Shown here piece by piece: positions 1 to 7,275 of a DNA stretch of 64,000 nt. Both the position numbers and the translations under genes were made by a program. Source of the DNA: MPNO01 sp965205995 (GTDB lineage Bacteria; Pseudomonadota; Alphaproteobacteria; MPNO01). The notes under the pieces are model-generated. The model did no database searches and had not been told where the DNA came from. It saw only the letters and a list, made by a program, of their open reading frames with translations. Each line of letters starts with the position of its first letter. The stretch's first letter is position 1. The stretch spans positions 1,054,001 to 1,118,000 of the forward strand of contig OZ242200.1 of the NCBI GenBank assembly GCA_965205995.1, written 5' to 3'.

Positions 1-344
1 AGCAGGGCCGCGATGAAGGGGATGACCTCGCACGAGCAGAAGGGGGCGAGGCCTCCGAGGAGCGCCGCCAGCACGATCATGCGGGTCTCGCGACCCTCGA
101 AGGCGCGCGCGACCAGCGCCGTCGCCCCGGTCGCCTTGAGGCCGGCAATGAGCGCGACCGCCGCAACGACATAAGGCAGCGTTCCCGCAAACCCGCCCAG
201 AGCGGTGCGCAGGATGCCGGCGAGGCCCGGCAGGTCGAGGGCCGCCACGGCGAGGGGGATCGCGAGGATGAACCCCCACACCGACACCGCGCCCATGAAC
301 CCGGTACGCAGCCCGCCGATACCGCGAACTACCAGTTCCGTCAC
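1..344 (-). CDS. COG0701-family permease, N-terminal part (runs off the window)
   Basis: About 114 N-terminal residues are present; the gene continues beyond position 1. The protein is hydrophobic with at least two membrane segments and carries the motif PFCSCEVIPF, the paired-cysteine loop typical of COG0701/DUF318 permeases (ArsP and relatives). The GTG start at 344 overlaps the TGA of the upstream ArsR gene (GTGA), so the two are translationally coupled. Some relatives export trivalent organoarsenicals, but this copy has Glu where ArsP usually has Ser/Gly after the second Cys. The substrate is therefore open. The coupling to a metal-type ArsR regulator supports a metal or metalloid export role. 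Confidence 0.7.
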   Translation of the reverse strand, partial: MTELVVRGIGGLRTGFMGAVSVWGFILAIPLAVAALDLPGLAGILRTALGGFAGTLPYVVAAVALIAGLKATGATALVARAFEGRETRMIVLAALLGGLAPFCSCEVIPFIAAL

Positions 345-718
345 GGCGCCTCGCTCCGCAGCGCGGCGAGCGCGGCCAGCGCCTGGCGCGACGGTCCGGC
401 ATCGACGCAGCATTCGTCGAGCAGAAAGGCCGCCAGGGCCTCGATATGCCGGTAGGCAGCGCGGCTGACCACGGCGCGGCCATCGCGCTCCTGCGCCACC
501 AGCCCGCCCGCCGCAAGGGACCGGAGATGATGGGCGAGTGTCGAGGCCGGCAAGCCGGAGCGCTGCTGGATCTGCCCGACGGCGAGTCCCTCGTCGCCGG
601 CGCGGACCAGCAGGCGAAGCACCGCAAGCCTCGGTTCGGATCCGCAGGCGCCGAATCCCCGTGCCGCCTCCTCGATGGAGAGTGCGAGGTTGGGTATGGT
701 GCTGTGCTTTGTTTCCAT
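341..718 (-). CDS. ArsR-family winged-helix transcriptional regulator
   Basis: This 125-residue protein has the ArsR/SmtB winged-helix fold. The recognition helix is around residues 55-70 (SGLPASTLAHHLRSL) and a beta-wing follows (LVAQERDGRAVVSRA). A CC pair lies near the C-terminus (DECCVD, about residue 102), a position used for As(III)/metal sensing in several ArsR subfamilies. It overlaps the downstream permease start by 4 nt, so it should autoregulate the arsR-permease operon. An inverted repeat sits directly upstream of its ATG. The ligand is inferred, not shown. Confidence 0.85.
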   Translation of the reverse strand: METKHSTIPNLALSIEEAARGFGACGSEPRLAVLRLLVRAGDEGLAVGQIQQRSGLPASTLAHHLRSLAAGGLVAQERDGRAVVSRAAYRHIEALAAFLLDECCVDAGPSRQALAALAALRSEAP

Positions 719-738
719 ATAACTAGAGAAATAGTTGT
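719..738 (-). promoter_or_regulatory. Putative ArsR operator
   Basis: An inverted repeat AACTA-N6-TAGTT (721-725 / 732-736), nearly extending to ATAACTA/TAGTTGT, lies immediately upstream of the arsR start. ArsR-type operators are AT-rich dyads overlapping the promoter of their own operon. This is the only such dyad in the short leader. Function is inferred from position and symmetry. Confidence 0.45.
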
Positions 739-771
739 TTTAGCCGGATGTCAACATCGGCGCTCGCCCGC

Positions 772-890
772 CCTTCGATACGCCCCTTCGGGGCTACTCG
801 GGGTGAGGGTGGACGTGGCAAGAAAAATTTCCTCATCCCGAGTAGGCGCGCAAGCGCCGTATCGAGAGCCTGCCCTGAGCTTGTCGAAGG
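772..890. repeat. REP-like imperfect palindromic intergenic repeat
   Basis: The interval folds into a long imperfect hairpin. TACTCGGGGTGAGG (795-808) pairs with CCTCATCCCGAGTA (831-844), 13 of 14 positions. Further out, CGATACG (776-782) pairs with CGTATCG (858-864). The right edge carries CCTGCCCTGAGCTTGTCGAAGG, a motif I know as a widespread dispersed repeat in alphaproteobacterial and sphingomonad genomes. It lies between the convergent tail of the molybdenum hydroxylase gene and arsR, where such elements usually sit. Confidence 0.6.
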
Positions 891-902
891 GGATGCCCCC
901 GG

Positions 903-3293
903 CTACGCCACCCGGCCGAGCGCCCTGAGGATGGTCTCCGGCGTGATCGGGTGTTCCCTCACCCGCGCGCCGAAGGGCCTGAGCGCGTCGTTGATCGCGT
1001 TCATCACCGCCGATGGCGCGCCGCCGACGCCGGATTCGCCGACGCCCTTGGCGCCGAGCTCGGATTCGGCGGTCGGCGTCTGGACGTGGGCGACGTCGAT
1101 ATCCGGCATTTCGAGCGCCATCGGGGTCAAATAGTCGACCATCGTGCCGTTCACCAGCTGGGCGTTCTCGTCGTAGATGCAGTGCTCGTAGAGCCCGCCG
1201 CCGATGCCCTGGACGGCGCCGCCGCGGACCTGCTCGTCGGCCAGCAGCGGGTTGATCACCCGGCCGCAATCCTCCACCACCCAGTGGTTCAGCAGCCGCA
1301 CCATGCCGGTCTCGACATCGACCTCGACATGCGAGGCATGCGCGCCGTTGGTGAAGATGTAGATCCTGTCGCGCAGCCGGAAATGCCGCGTCTGGGTGAG
1401 CTCGGGCTGGACGTCGTTGGGCAGCTCGCCGAGCTGGAAATGGCCGATCCGGCCGATCTCGGCGAGCGGGATCCGGGACGTGTCGCCGCCGGCATCGACC
1501 ACCTCGCCGCCCGCCACGTCGAGCCGGTCGGGCGCGGTCTGCAAGAGCGCGCCGGCGAGCCTGAGGATCTCCTGGCGCAGCGCGCGCCCGGCGAGCCAGG
1601 TCGCCTCGCCGCCGATCGCCGTCGCCCGGCTGGCATAGGTGCCGCCGCCATAGGGCACCGCGTCGGTGTCGCCGGAGATCACGCGGACCCGCTCGATCGG
1701 GACGCCGATGGCGGTCGCCGCGATCTGGCGCACGACGGCGTCCGCCCCCTGCCCCTGCTCGGTGACGCCGACGGCGCACAGCACGCCGCCGCCCGGGTCC
1801 AGGCTCATCGTGCAGGCGTCCTGCGAGGCGATGGGCGCCTTGCCGGCGCCGTAATAGCCTTCCGGCCCGGGCGCCGTCCCCTTGATGAACGAACACACGC
1901 CGATGCCGCGCCAGATCCCGTCTTTGCGCAGCGCCTCCTGCTCGGCGCGGAGCTCCCGGTAGCCGATCCGCTCGACCAGCTGTTCGAGGCAGGCCTGGTG
2001 CGACAGATCCTGGACATGCACCCCCGAGGCGGTGCGGCGGGGGTATGAATCGTCCTCCATCAGATTGCGCCGGCGCATTTCCACCGGGTCCATGCCGATC
2101 GCCCCGGCGGCGAGATCGAGCAGCGCCTCGCCCGCCGAAATGCCGATCGGGTGGCCGACGCCGCGATATTGCGAGGTCGGCACGCCGTTGAGATAGACGA
2201 TCCGGGCCACCGCCCGGTAGTTCGGGTGCTTGTAGGGACCGCCGGTGATATTGAGGATCTGGTTGGCCTCGAAGACGCTGGTCCGGGGGTATTGCGAGTA
2301 GGCGCCGACGCCGGACAGATCGTCGATTTCGAGCGCGGTGATCTCGCCGTCCGGGGTGACGGCCATCCGCGCCCCGATCCGGTTCTCGCGGGCGTGGATG
2401 TCGGAGACGAAGGATTCGAGCCGGTCGGCGACGAACTTGACCGGGCGCTTCAGCAAGATCGCGAGCGCGCAGGCGGCGACCTCGTCGCCATAGGTGTGGA
2501 TCTTCAGCCCGAACGATCCGCCGACATCGGGCGCGACGATGCGAACATTGTGCTCCTCGACCGGCAGGTGCCGCGCGAACACGGTCTTGATCATGTGCGG
2601 CACCTGGCTGGAGGTGTGGACGGTGAGCTTCTCCGTTCCCGGGTCCCAGTCGGCGAGCAACGCGCGGGGCTCCAGGCTGACCGCGGTGTGGCGACCGAAA
2701 TAATAGGTCTCCTCGACCGTCACCGCGCCGTCCGCCGCGAAGGCGGCCTCGACGTCGCCGTTGTCGATGTCGCGCCGCCAGGCAAGGTTGTCGCCGAGTT
2801 CCGGGTGGAGGATCGTCGCGCCCGGCCCGAGCGCTGTCTCCTTGTCGATGACGACGGGGAGCTCCTCCCACTCGATGTCGACCAGCTCGGCCGCGTCCTC
2901 GGCCTCGGCGCGGGTGCGCGCGCAGACCACCGCGACGGGCTCGCCCTGCCAGCACGCCCGCTCGACCGCCATCGCGTATTGCCGGGCGGCCTTCATCCCC
3001 TCGAAGCTGGTCAGCAGCCCCGACCAGGGCGGGCAGTGCTCGGCGAGCTCGGCGCCGGTCATCGCGCGCACGACGCCCGGATGCGCCGCCGCCGCCCGTG
3101 TGTCGATGCGGAGGATGCGCGCATGGCCGTAGGGGCTGCGCACGAACGCCGCATGCACCATGCGCGGCAGCGAGATATCGTCGGTGTAGCGGCCCCGACC
3201 CGCCACCGCCCGCCTGGCGCCGGGGCGCGACAGGGTCCGCCCGACATAGGAGTTGGGACCGTCGAAAGGGGTAACCGGGTTGACCGTCGACAC
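903..3293 (-). CDS. Xanthine dehydrogenase-family molybdopterin-binding subunit (orphan CoxL-like)
   Basis: This 796-residue molybdenum-cofactor subunit belongs to the xanthine oxidase/CO dehydrogenase family. An a/b-hammerhead domain covers about residues 30-135. MoCo-binding loops follow: VGGSFGLK at 257-264 and YRGVGHP at 376-382. The catalytic-base motif GAKGVGE is near the C-terminus (about residue 750). The YRG loop is not the AYRCSFR loop of true form I CO dehydrogenase, so a hydroxylase of a heterocycle, aldehyde or purine-like substrate is more likely. No [2Fe-2S] (CoxS) or FAD (CoxM) subunit gene is adjacent, so the electron-transfer partners must lie elsewhere. Confidence 0.88.
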   Translation of the reverse strand: MSTVNPVTPFDGPNSYVGRTLSRPGARRAVAGRGRYTDDISLPRMVHAAFVRSPYGHARILRIDTRAAAAHPGVVRAMTGAELAEHCPPWSGLLTSFEGMKAARQYAMAVERACWQGEPVAVVCARTRAEAEDAAELVDIEWEELPVVIDKETALGPGATILHPELGDNLAWRRDIDNGDVEAAFAADGAVTVEETYYFGRHTAVSLEPRALLADWDPGTEKLTVHTSSQVPHMIKTVFARHLPVEEHNVRIVAPDVGGSFGLKIHTYGDEVAACALAILLKRPVKFVADRLESFVSDIHARENRIGARMAVTPDGEITALEIDDLSGVGAYSQYPRTSVFEANQILNITGGPYKHPNYRAVARIVYLNGVPTSQYRGVGHPIGISAGEALLDLAAGAIGMDPVEMRRRNLMEDDSYPRRTASGVHVQDLSHQACLEQLVERIGYRELRAEQEALRKDGIWRGIGVCSFIKGTAPGPEGYYGAGKAPIASQDACTMSLDPGGGVLCAVGVTEQGQGADAVVRQIAATAIGVPIERVRVISGDTDAVPYGGGTYASRATAIGGEATWLAGRALRQEILRLAGALLQTAPDRLDVAGGEVVDAGGDTSRIPLAEIGRIGHFQLGELPNDVQPELTQTRHFRLRDRIYIFTNGAHASHVEVDVETGMVRLLNHWVVEDCGRVINPLLADEQVRGGAVQGIGGGLYEHCIYDENAQLVNGTMVDYLTPMALEMPDIDVAHVQTPTAESELGAKGVGESGVGGAPSAVMNAINDALRPFGARVREHPITPETILRALGRVA

Positions 3294-3475
3294 GGCTGGC
3301 TCCTGGCAGGGATCGCAATCGGCCGGGACGCTACCAACAATGCGCGGCCGTGGCTATGTCGCGCCAGGGTCGGCGCGCGTCCTATCGGCGGAACGGCCAA
3401 AATAATGTTACTTATGGTAAATAAATATTGACATGGGACGCGTTATGATGTAGTTTTGTCATGCTAGCCAAATCG
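3294..3475. promoter_or_regulatory. Divergent AT-rich promoter region with a TTGACA-N17-TAGTTT candidate
   Basis: The otherwise GC-rich sequence becomes AT-rich at about 3400-3460. On the plus strand TTGACA (3428-3433) is followed after 17 nt by TAGTTT (3451-3456), a reasonable sigma-70 promoter with a weak -10. A small dyad TTAC-N5-GTAA (3408-3420) lies just upstream and could be an operator. The region separates the leftward molybdenum hydroxylase gene from the rightward amidase gene. Confidence 0.4.
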
Positions 3476-3503
3476 GGGCGCCGGAACTTCCGGCGCCCTT
3501 TTT
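3476..3503 (+). terminator. Strong intrinsic terminator hairpin in the amidase leader
   Basis: GGGCGCCGG (3476-3484) pairs perfectly with CCGGCGCCC (3490-3498) around a 5-nt loop, followed by TTTTT. This is a textbook Rho-independent terminator. It lies only about 20 nt downstream of the -10 of the plus-strand promoter candidate and about 25 nt before the amidase ATG. It would end a very short transcript or act as an attenuator. Confidence 0.7.
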
Positions 3504-3527
3504 CGTTGCCCGGGACGGAGAACGCCG

Positions 3528-3981
3528 ATGACCTTCGACAAGCCCGACCGCCTTGTGGACCGCGTCTTCCTGCATTGCAGCGCGAGCGACAATCCCGACC
3601 ATGACGACATCGGCACGATCCGCTCCTGGCATGTCGACGGCAACGGCTGGGCGGATGTCGGCTACCACTATTTCATCCGGAGCGACGGCACGCTGGAGAC
3701 CGGCCGGCCGCTGGAGCGGACCCCCGCCGCGCAGGCGGGCCACAACGGCGCGACCATCGCGATCTGCCTGCACGGGCTGGCGGCGGAGAATTTCACCGCC
3801 GCGCAGTACCGGACGCTGATCGACCTCGCCCGGGCGATCGACGCGGCCTATTCCGGCCGCCTCTCCTTCCACGGCCATTGCGAGGTCTTTCCCTTTCCAG
3901 GGTCTATCCTGCCCGGTCTTTCCCGCCGAGGTGCTCGGGCTGGACGGCGGCGGCAGGATGGCGCGCCGGGATGCCGCATGA
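3528..3981 (+). pseudogene. T7-lysozyme-like N-acetylmuramoyl-L-alanine amidase, frameshifted near the 3' end
   Basis: The protein starts at ATG 3528 behind GGAG. It matches Amidase_2/T7 lysozyme: VFLHCSAS (zinc His), GWADVGYHY (second His and Tyr), and SFHGHCEV (third His). The usual ending motif CPVFPAEVLGLD is present but in the +1 frame (TGC at 3910), ending at TGA 3979-3981. A single-base shift therefore lies between 3882 and 3910. The direct repeat GGTCTTTCCC occurs at 3884-3893 and 3915-3924 and could mark a slippage event. Without the shift the product would be about 150 residues, the normal size. In the present frame, translation would run on through the next gene in phase, making an artificial 338-residue chimera. 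Such enzymes cleave peptidoglycan stem peptides. Confidence 0.65.
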
Positions 3982-4037
3982 TGTCGCAAGCGGCGCGCAT
4001 TCGCGCTAGGCTTGGCCATCGAACCGGAGGCCCAGCC

Positions 4038-4544
4038 ATGCAAATGCCGATTGCCGACCTGAAAGCGGTCGCCGCCGAGCTCGCCGCCACCGGCGAGCGT
4101 GTCCGCGTGCTCTGGCAGGAGGAGCAGTCGCTCGCCTTCGTCGCCCGCGGGCGCGAATACCGGAGCGAGTTCCACATCGACCCGGCGGACGAGGTGATGC
4201 TGATGATCAAGGGGGACATGAAGCTTCATTACCGGACCCCCGAAGGCAAGGAGGAGATCGCCGAGCTCGTGGAGGGTGCGACCATCTACACCCCCGCCGG
4301 CGTCCCCCATTCGCCGCGCTTCCCGCCCGACGCCTTCGTCCTGGTGATCGAGAGGAAGCGCCGCGAGGGCGAAATCGACCGCTTCCAGTGGTATTGCGAC
4401 AATTGCGAGGCGCTGCTGCACGAGGAGAAGTTCACGGTCAGCGACTACGCCCTCGACCCGGTATCGAAGGCCTATGCCAGGTTCTTCGATTCGGAGGAGG
4501 CGCGGACCTGCGCCGATTGCGGCACGGTGATGCCGCGCCCCTGA
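4038..4544 (+). CDS. haaO: 3-hydroxyanthranilate 3,4-dioxygenase-like cupin dioxygenase
   Basis: This 168-residue cupin starts at ATG 4038 with a GGAGG ribosome site 8 nt upstream. That start decides it is a separate gene although it is in phase with the frameshifted amidase before it. Iron ligands are His46 and Glu52 (EFHIDPADE) and His91 (GVPHSP), matching the facial triad of bacterial HAO. A rubredoxin-like site is formed by CDNC (120-123) and CADC (158-161), as in bacterial 3-hydroxyanthranilate dioxygenases. The reaction opens 3-hydroxyanthranilate to 2-amino-3-carboxymuconate semialdehyde. The following RidA gene fits a 2-aminomuconate branch. Substrate assignment rests on family similarity. 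Confidence 0.8.
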   Translation: MQMPIADLKAVAAELAATGERVRVLWQEEQSLAFVARGREYRSEFHIDPADEVMLMIKGDMKLHYRTPEGKEEIAELVEGATIYTPAGVPHSPRFPPDAFVLVIERKRREGEIDRFQWYCDNCEALLHEEKFTVSDYALDPVSKAYARFFDSEEARTCADCGTVMPRP

Positions 4545-4570
4545 CCCGCCACGACACCGGGAGAACGACC

Positions 4571-4975
4571 ATGCCGAAGCAAATCGTCACCTCGGCGCAT
4601 TCGCCGACCACCGGCTTCACCGACCGGGCAACCCCCTCCCCGCTCGCCCAGGCGATCCGCTTCGGCAACATGCTGTTCGTCTCGGGCCAGGGCGCGCTCG
4701 ACCCGGAGACCCGCGAGATCGTCTCCGACGACATCGCCGAGCAGACCCGTCAGACGCTGACCAATCTGGGCAACATCCTGGAGGCGGCGGGGGCGGATTT
4801 CGCCAATGTCGTCAACATGCGGGTGTGCCTGCGCGACGCCGCCGACTTTCCCAAGTTCAACGTGGCGTTCACCGAGTTCATGCAGGGCGAGAAGGTGACG
4901 CGGACCTGCATCGGCGGAACGCCCCACCGCAAGGGCGTCAACGTGGAGATCGACTGCGTCGCGATGTTCGACTGA
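4571..4975 (+). CDS. RidA-family deaminase (possible 2-aminomuconate deaminase)
   Basis: This 134-residue RidA/YjgF/UK114 protein has the core LFVSGQGALDPET, the mid-region NLGNILEAAGADFANVVNM, and the ligand-binding segment TRTCIGGTPHRKGVNVEID with the conserved Arg. It begins 26 nt after the dioxygenase stop, so the two are probably cotranscribed. RidA members hydrolyse enamine/imine intermediates. Some, such as NbaF of the 2-nitrobenzoate pathway, are 2-aminomuconate deaminases acting after 3-hydroxyanthranilate dioxygenase. That role is an inference from the neighbour; a general imine deaminase is the alternative. Confidence 0.8.
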   Translation: MPKQIVTSAHSPTTGFTDRATPSPLAQAIRFGNMLFVSGQGALDPETREIVSDDIAEQTRQTLTNLGNILEAAGADFANVVNMRVCLRDAADFPKFNVAFTEFMQGEKVTRTCIGGTPHRKGVNVEIDCVAMFD

Positions 4976-4990
4976 CCCAGAGGGCTCTAA

Positions 4991-5006
4991 TGTTTCACGT
5001 GAAACA
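4991..5006. other. parS centromere site (ParB binding)
   Basis: The sequence TGTTTCACGTGAAACA is a perfect 16-bp palindrome and matches the universal chromosomal parS consensus exactly. ParB binds it and recruits SMC for chromosome segregation. It lies 15 nt after the ridA stop in an intergenic gap. A partial copy, GCGCGAAACATAA (5072-5084), lies about 80 bp to the right and resembles one half-site with its flank. Confidence 0.9.
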
Positions 5007-5105
5007 TAAGTCAGCAGTACTGACCTATCTATCGCGTTAAGAAAACGTCTTATTCGGCAAAAAACTGGCTCGCGCGAAACATAAATTCGCGTATCGCAGG
5101 GTGCC

Positions 5106-5534
5106 CTACAGGTCGAAGCGCTGGGTTCCGGGAAGCGCGGCGAGGCCGGCATTGGCGACCTTGAGATCCTCGTGGCCCGCCCCCGAGCCGACGCCGATGG
5201 CCCCCACCAAATGGCCGTCGACGACGATCGGCAGCCCGCCCGGCAAGTTGACCCGCTTGCCGCCCGTAGCGATAGCGAGCTTGAGATCGACGCCCTCGGG
5301 AAGATGGCCGGTGGGCTCGCCATAGGAGGCCGCCGTCATCGCCTTCACCAGCGACGAATCGATCGACAGCACGAACGCCCCGTCCATCCGCGAGAACGCC
5401 AGCAGGTGACCGCCGGCATCGACGATGGAGATGCATTGCGGCACCCCCATCTCTCGCGCCTTGGCGATCGCGGCGTTGAGGATCTTCATCGCCCCCTCAT
5501 CGGTCAGCCGGAGGGAAGGCGCGGTTTCCGCCAT
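5106..5534 (-). CDS. GlcG/HbpS-family heme-binding-like protein
   Basis: This 142-residue protein of the GlcG/HbpS (DUF336) family shows the conserved features SIVDAGGHLLAFSRMDGA, SSLVKAMTAASYG and LPIVVDGHLVGAIGVGSGAGHED. The ATG at 5534 is preceded by GGGAAAAG, so it is chosen over an upstream start. Relatives bind heme or accompany glycolate oxidase and diol dehydratases, and many sit in catabolic operons without a proven role. It stands alone on the minus strand between parS and a divergent hydrolase gene. Confidence 0.8.
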   Translation of the reverse strand: MAETAPSLRLTDEGAMKILNAAIAKAREMGVPQCISIVDAGGHLLAFSRMDGAFVLSIDSSLVKAMTAASYGEPTGHLPEGVDLKLAIATGGKRVNLPGGLPIVVDGHLVGAIGVGSGAGHEDLKVANAGLAALPGTQRFDL

Positions 5535-5643
5535 TGGACTTTTCCCAGAATGCGTTTTCGTCGGGGCGGGAGGGTAGCACGGCGCGCTTGTGGCGGGACA
5601 ACGGGCGGCTAGACTGGCGGCGCGGCAACCGGGAGGCGGCGTC

Positions 5644-6327
5644 ATGGCGCGCGATTTCGAGGATCACTGCTGGAAGGACGTCGTTTCGCCGGAAGTCCTC
5701 CGGGTCTACGAATGCTATCGCCGCGAGTTGCACATCGGCACCCGGCCGGCGCTGCTGGCGATCGACCTCTACGATCTGGTCTATCGCGGCGGGCCGCACC
5801 CGCCTCACGAGCTGCTGGAGCACCCGAATACCTGCGGCATCCATGCGTGGCAGGCGATCGAGCCGACCAAGGCGCTGTTCGCCGCCGCCCGGGCGGCCGG
5901 GCTGCCGGTGCTCTACGTCACCGGCTCGACCCGGAAGACGCGGGTCCACTCGACCAAGCGCCGGCGCACCGACGCCATCGGCCCGGACGCCTACGAGATC
6001 TTCGAGGCCTTCGCCCCGGAGGAAGGCGATGCGGTGTTCCGCAAGGAGCGCGCCAGCGCCTTCGCCGGCACGCCGCTGGCCGCCCATCTCAACGAGCTCG
6101 ACGTGAACAGCCTGATCGTCTGCGGCGAGAGCACGTCGGGCTGCGTCCGCGCCTCGGTGGTCGATGCCTATTCGGCCGGGTTCCACGTCACCATCGTCGA
6201 GGAATGCGTGTTCGACCGGAGCGAGCTGTCGCACAAGGTGAATCTGTTCGACATGCACCACAAATACGCCGACGTGATGGTGCTCGAGGAAGTCCTCGAC
6301 CGCCTCCGCCTGCGACAGGCGGCCTAG
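5644..6327 (+). CDS. Isochorismatase-family cysteine hydrolase
   Basis: This 227-residue protein has the isochorismatase/N-carbamoylsarcosine amidohydrolase fold. The catalytic triad is visible: Asp41 (LLAIDLYD), Lys134 (VFRKERASAF) and Cys167 (GESTSGCVRAS). The start follows a GGGAGG ribosome site. Cysteine-type members hydrolyse amides such as N-carbamoylsarcosine, nicotinamide or maleamate, which fits the aromatic/N-heterocycle neighbourhood, but the substrate cannot be named. Its TAG stop overlaps the TAG stop of the convergent cyclase gene at a shared CTAG (6324-6327). Confidence 0.8.
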   Translation: MARDFEDHCWKDVVSPEVLRVYECYRRELHIGTRPALLAIDLYDLVYRGGPHPPHELLEHPNTCGIHAWQAIEPTKALFAAARAAGLPVLYVTGSTRKTRVHSTKRRRTDAIGPDAYEIFEAFAPEEGDAVFRKERASAFAGTPLAAHLNELDVNSLIVCGESTSGCVRASVVDAYSAGFHVTIVEECVFDRSELSHKVNLFDMHHKYADVMVLEEVLDRLRLRQAA

Positions 6328-7165
6328 GGCGCGGCGATCGCGTTGGCGAAGTCGCCCACCGCCTCGATGTCGTCGTCCACGCCGAAGAAGCAATCCGGCA
6401 GGGACAGGCTTCGAGCCCCTCGTAGCGCCACGGGAAGGCGCCGATCACGCAGCGCTGGTTGAGCACGCGCTCGATGTCGCCACCGACATTCTCGGCGTGG
6501 ATCAGCCCCTCCTGGAAGGCGTAGGAGTGGAAGGGGAAGATGTCCGCCTTCACCTTTCGCCCCGACAGGCTGTGGGTGTACTCGTATTCGCCGAAATAGT
6601 CGCGGCAGCTCATCCCCACCTGTTTCTCGAACTCCTCGGTGAGGTCCGGGCGCATATAGCGGATCGAGGTGTTCATCGCGTGGTCGCCCGACCCGCAATC
6701 GATGCCGAACCACTTGATCTTCTTGTCCAGCATCCATTGCAGCAGGGCGAAACTGCCGCCGGGGTGGAGGCAGAAATAGCGCACGAGGTCCTGCTGCGGC
6801 CGGCCCTCGTAGTAGCGGTGATAGCCGGTGTGGACGATCAGGATGTCGCCCTCCTTGATCTCCACATCCGCGCTTTCCATCATCTCCGGCGTGATCAACG
6901 CCCAGTCGTCCATGTGCTCGGACACGTCCACCACGCAGCCCGGGCTCACCAGGTAGTCGAGCGGGTAGGACGCCATGTCGCCCTTGGCGTCGGTCGCGTG
7001 CATGGCGCCGTCGAGATGGGTGCCGACATGGAGGGCGGTGTCGATCCGCTGGGCGACGATCGCCTTGGTCTGCAGGTTCTGGGCGTAATACATCTTGTTG
7101 CCGGCATAGCCGACCCAGCCCGGCGTATGCAGGTTCATCATGTGCGAAAGATCGACCATCCTCAT
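6324..7165 (-). pseudogene. Cyclase-family metal hydrolase (kynurenine formamidase-like), 3'-end frameshift
   Basis: The cyclase (COG1878) signature H-x-GTH-x-D is present at His46-Asp52 with His56 after it. The start at 7165 is preceded by AGGAGG at good spacing. The ORF is intact to about residue 255 (GLEACPCRIA) and then loses phase. The natural ending FFGVDDDIEAVGDFANAIAAP, closing at TAG 6326-6324, is one frame away, which implies a 1-nt loss around 6384-6392. Without correction the frame reads into the antisense of the hydrolase and ends at 6188. Family members include metal-dependent formamidases and carbinolamide hydrolases. The shift is terminal, so function might survive. Confidence 0.7.
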
Positions 7166-7275
7166 GGCGTGCCTCCTGGTGTCCCGGCCTCGATTGGCGC
7201 CTCTGACCGCGCCTTGCTATCGTCTCGCCGCATGAGACCGCGTTTGCACATCCCGACGCAAGCCGCCCGCGTCCC

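Noticed and set aside
751..3318. Long open frame opposite in phase to the first molybdenum hydroxylase
   Set aside because: It is a same-strand alternative frame of Arg/Gly-rich shadow sequence; the 903-3293 frame has all motifs.
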